A DNA stretch of 64,000 bases, from contig CAKZVJ010000042.1 of NCBI GenBank assembly GCA_937923345.1, positions 1 through 64,000 of the forward strand, given 5' to 3'. The position numbers were made by a program, and so were the translations under genes. Below, piece after piece: positions 62,267 to 64,000 of the stretch (positions are counted from its first letter, which is position 1; each line of letters opens with the position of its first letter). Below the pieces are notes generated by a model. The model did not search any database. It worked only from the letters and a program-made list of their open reading frames with translations, and had not been told where the DNA came from. Origin of the DNA: an uncultured Saprospiraceae bacterium (GTDB taxonomy: Bacteria > Bacteroidota > Bacteroidia > Chitinophagales > Saprospiraceae).

Positions 62267-62274
62267 CAAAGGTA
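62267..62274 (-). promoter_or_regulatory. -7 promoter box (TACCTTTG) for rlmF
   Basis: Exact TAnnTTTG on the minus strand in the 69-bp gap before rlmF. It supports the TTG start at 62244. Confidence 0.45.
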
Positions 62275-62313
62275 ATAGAAATTCTATTCTTATATCTAAA
62301 ACTAAAGTCTCCC

Positions 62314-62820
62314 CTACTTATGTCCAGCTGCCTTCATCATTTCCTCCAAAATGAAAAATACGGCAGGACAATAGTACGCATTACCAGCATGCAAACCAAG
62401 ATTATTGCGAAATTCATCGGCGTCTGTGTGTGGGTATTTCCGACAAGCCTTTGGTCTATCTTCATATACACTGCACTTGTTGTCCTCTTGCAAAAACGGA
62501 CATGGAGTCGTATTCATAACCCAATCATCATCTTCATCTTGACGGAGGTATTGCCTAGTAAATTCAGCCTCTTTCATGCCGGTTGCTTTACATAGGCGCT
62601 TTACGTCAGAGCGAGATACTATGGGCGGAATGGAAGTACAGCAATTGGCGCAATCTAGACAATCAATCTTTGAGAATGCTTTCTGATGTAAATCAGCTGC
62701 TTTATTGTCCAGTTGCTTATTCTTACGTTTAGAAACCAACTGGAGAAACTTCTTGATAGGTTTCTTTTGAGCGCGTCGTTTATTTTTCCAATTCTTGATA
62801 TGTTGCAAAGAATCCTCCAA
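62314..62820 (-). CDS. YkgJ-family cysteine cluster protein
   Basis: 168 aa. The cysteine set CLDCANCCTS near residue 54, then TPCPFLQEDNKCSVYEDRPKACRKYP near 105-130, is the YkgJ signature and probably binds zinc or an iron-sulfur cluster. The N-terminus is very basic (KNWKNKRRAQKKPIKK). Function is not established for the family. It lies 3 bp after the TPR gene and 69 bp before rlmF on the same strand. Confidence 0.85.
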   Translation of the reverse strand: MEDSLQHIKNWKNKRRAQKKPIKKFLQLVSKRKNKQLDNKAADLHQKAFSKIDCLDCANCCTSIPPIVSRSDVKRLCKATGMKEAEFTRQYLRQDEDDDWVMNTTPCPFLQEDNKCSVYEDRPKACRKYPHTDADEFRNNLGLHAGNAYYCPAVFFILEEMMKAAGHK

Positions 62821-62823
62821 TTG

Positions 62824-64000
62824 CTATCTCTTAAGTGAGGGGTCTAATGCAAACGCTTTCTCAAAATGAACCTTTGCCCCTTCCTGATTACCCCCATCTC
62901 TGGTAGCTTGGCCGAGATAAAAATGAAGCACTGCCTCATTAGGAGCATACTTCACGCCCTCTTTAAATTGAGCAATTGCATCAGGAAACTTTCCTTGCAT
63001 AGCTAATACAGAACCCAAATTTCTACGTGCATCCACAAAGCGTGGATCTAACTTCACCGCCTTTCTATACACTTCCTCCGCTTTCGCCAACTGTTTTGAT
63101 TCAAAATAGATGATCCCCATATTGGAATATACCTTTGCATTATTGGGCTTTAGACTTAAGCTTTTTTCATACGATCGCATTGCTTGATCTTTCTGATTTT
63201 CCCGATAAAAAGCTAAACCCAATTGTGCGTGGGCATCCGCATACGCAGGCCTGATTTGCAATGCCTTCTCAAACTGCAGTCTTGCCTGAGCTAAATATTG
63301 TCTATCTTCATTAGTCTTATTATCGACTCCCTTTTTTACCAGTTCCAAGCCATAATGGTAATTCAATTTAGCACTATTAGGCGAAATTTCAATATCCGTT
63401 TTGTAGAGCGTATAACTGCTTTTCCAAGCTGGATTACGCAAAATAGTGAGGATAGAAAAGAAAATAATAAATCCAAGGGAAACGAGTATAGGGATCCTTG
63501 ATCTTGCAAAACTTGTTTTTAGGTCTCCCTCTGAAGTAAGAGGCGATTTCCCAATAGCAAACAGTCCACTCACCGAAGCAATACAAAATCCTAATAGTGG
63601 ATAGTATAATAATCGTTCAGCATAATGCACTCCAATCGTCACAAACACATTACAAAGTATAGACATACTCAATAGGAAAAACAATATTCCAAAAGCTGCC
63701 AAGTTCTTTCTTTTGAATTGAAGAATACTAAAAACTCCGAGCCCCAGATAGATAACAAAGGATAGTATGAATTTCCAATGACTAGGTCCTATAGGGACAT
63801 ACTCAGCAAATCCCTTTTCATGAACTAATTCTAGAGGAAGTACCATTTTATATAGATACATTCCCAAGATAGAAACTGCTGATGCAAAGTGACTCAGCCC
63901 ATCCGTAGCAGCCATCAATGCATTATCCAACACATCCGGATCTCCAACTCCCATGGACCCTACTACCTCATATCGCTTCCATAAAAACGCAATAATGGGT
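62824..64000 (-). CDS. Multi-TPR membrane protein (TMTC/O-mannosyltransferase-like), 5' end outside window
   Basis: The frame stays open to the window edge (15 codons beyond the ATG at 63954), so the N-terminal part is missing. Visible are several membrane segments (SILGMYLYKMVLPLEL, FILSFVIYLGLGVFSIL, AAFGILFFLLSMSILCNVFV), the family motif HYAERLLYYPLLGFC, one last membrane segment (PILVSLGFIIFFSILTIL) and then five to six TPR repeats (ADAHAQLGLAFYRENQKDQAM, AKVYSNMGIIYFESKQLAKAE and others). Similar proteins (DUF1736/TMTC) are predicted glycosyltransferases. Its stop is 3 bp before the YkgJ gene. Confidence 0.85.
   Translation of the reverse strand, partial: PIIAFLWKRYEVVGSMGVGDPDVLDNALMAATDGLSHFASAVSILGMYLYKMVLPLELVHEKGFAEYVPIGPSHWKFILSFVIYLGLGVFSILQFKRKNLAAFGILFFLLSMSILCNVFVTIGVHYAERLLYYPLLGFCIASVSGLFAIGKSPLTSEGDLKTSFARSRIPILVSLGFIIFFSILTILRNPAWKSSYTLYKTDIEISPNSAKLNYHYGLELVKKGVDNKTNEDRQYLAQARLQFEKALQIRPAYADAHAQLGLAFYRENQKDQAMRSYEKSLSLKPNNAKVYSNMGIIYFESKQLAKAEEVYRKAVKLDPRFVDARRNLGSVLAMQGKFPDAIAQFKEGVKYAPNEAVLHFYLGQATRDGGNQEGAKVHFEKAFALDPSLKR

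Overview
The window is 64 kb of chromosomal DNA from a member of the Bacteroidota, most likely a free-living, probably marine, Saprospiria- or Cytophaga-like lineage. The evidence is type IX secretion C-terminal sorting domains, Bacteroidota-type -7 promoter boxes (TAnnTTTG), many small secreted lipoproteins, a bacillithiol gene (bshC), a CcsA/CcmB/CcmD-type cytochrome c maturation cluster and a light-repair operon with two photolyase-family proteins. The genus is inference. I see no rRNA, tRNA, CRISPR array, transposase or prophage gene.

Layout. 1-5.6 kb: end of a T9SS-sorted protein, a Tat-exported Gfo/Idh/MocA oxidoreductase, a DUF2185 protein with an unknown partner, thioredoxin, two small lipoproteins and the Na+/H+ antiporter NhaB. 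5.7-12.5 kb: tRNA genes (dusB, cca-like), a DEAD-box helicase, a secreted 8-repeat protein with a peptidoglycan-binding end, and a lipB / conserved unknown / acyl-CoA thioesterase operon. 12.5-26.6 kb: a large T9SS-sorted protein, an unknown 497-aa protein, smc, a receptor-like lipoprotein overlapping guaA, and mutS2. 27-31 kb: lipoprotein, aroC, pdhB, a 54-aa lipoprotein and mnmD. 31.3-35 kb: operon of an SDR-like protein, a photolyase and an FeS-less PhrB-like photolyase. 35-42.8 kb: SH3 protein, RidA lipoprotein, coiled-coil protein, gamma-glutamyltransferase, and ccmB-ccsA-ccmD-gdhA. 43-47.3 kb: exonuclease, DUF502 protein, PlsB-like acyltransferase with engB, and a beta-barrel protein. 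48-52.7 kb: glpK-mnmH-selD-permease, a selenium-centred operon. 52.8-64 kb: bshC, M20 peptidase, accD, hemE, an HNH/AP2 protein, ribD, thioredoxin-like protein, rlmF, a YkgJ cysteine-cluster protein and a TPR membrane protein cut by the window edge.

The most unusual content is intergenic. Six copies of a structured element (family A, about 115-170 nt) share end motifs and a core motif but carry stem-loops of unrelated sequence, and several copies keep a closing stem through base changes. Five of the six lie just 3' of a gene on that gene's strand. A second repeat of about 230-265 bp (family B) occurs twice in opposite orientation, at 28.8 and 47.6 kb. The 47.3-48.07 kb gap holds three of these elements side by side.

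Other signals are -7 boxes placed 3-6 nt before the ATG of several genes, implying leaderless mRNAs; two terminators ending 2-7 nt from the next gene's start codon; and an array of CTCCC motifs between mutS2 and a lipoprotein gene. Gene functions rest on family motifs recognised by eye. No database or folding program was run.
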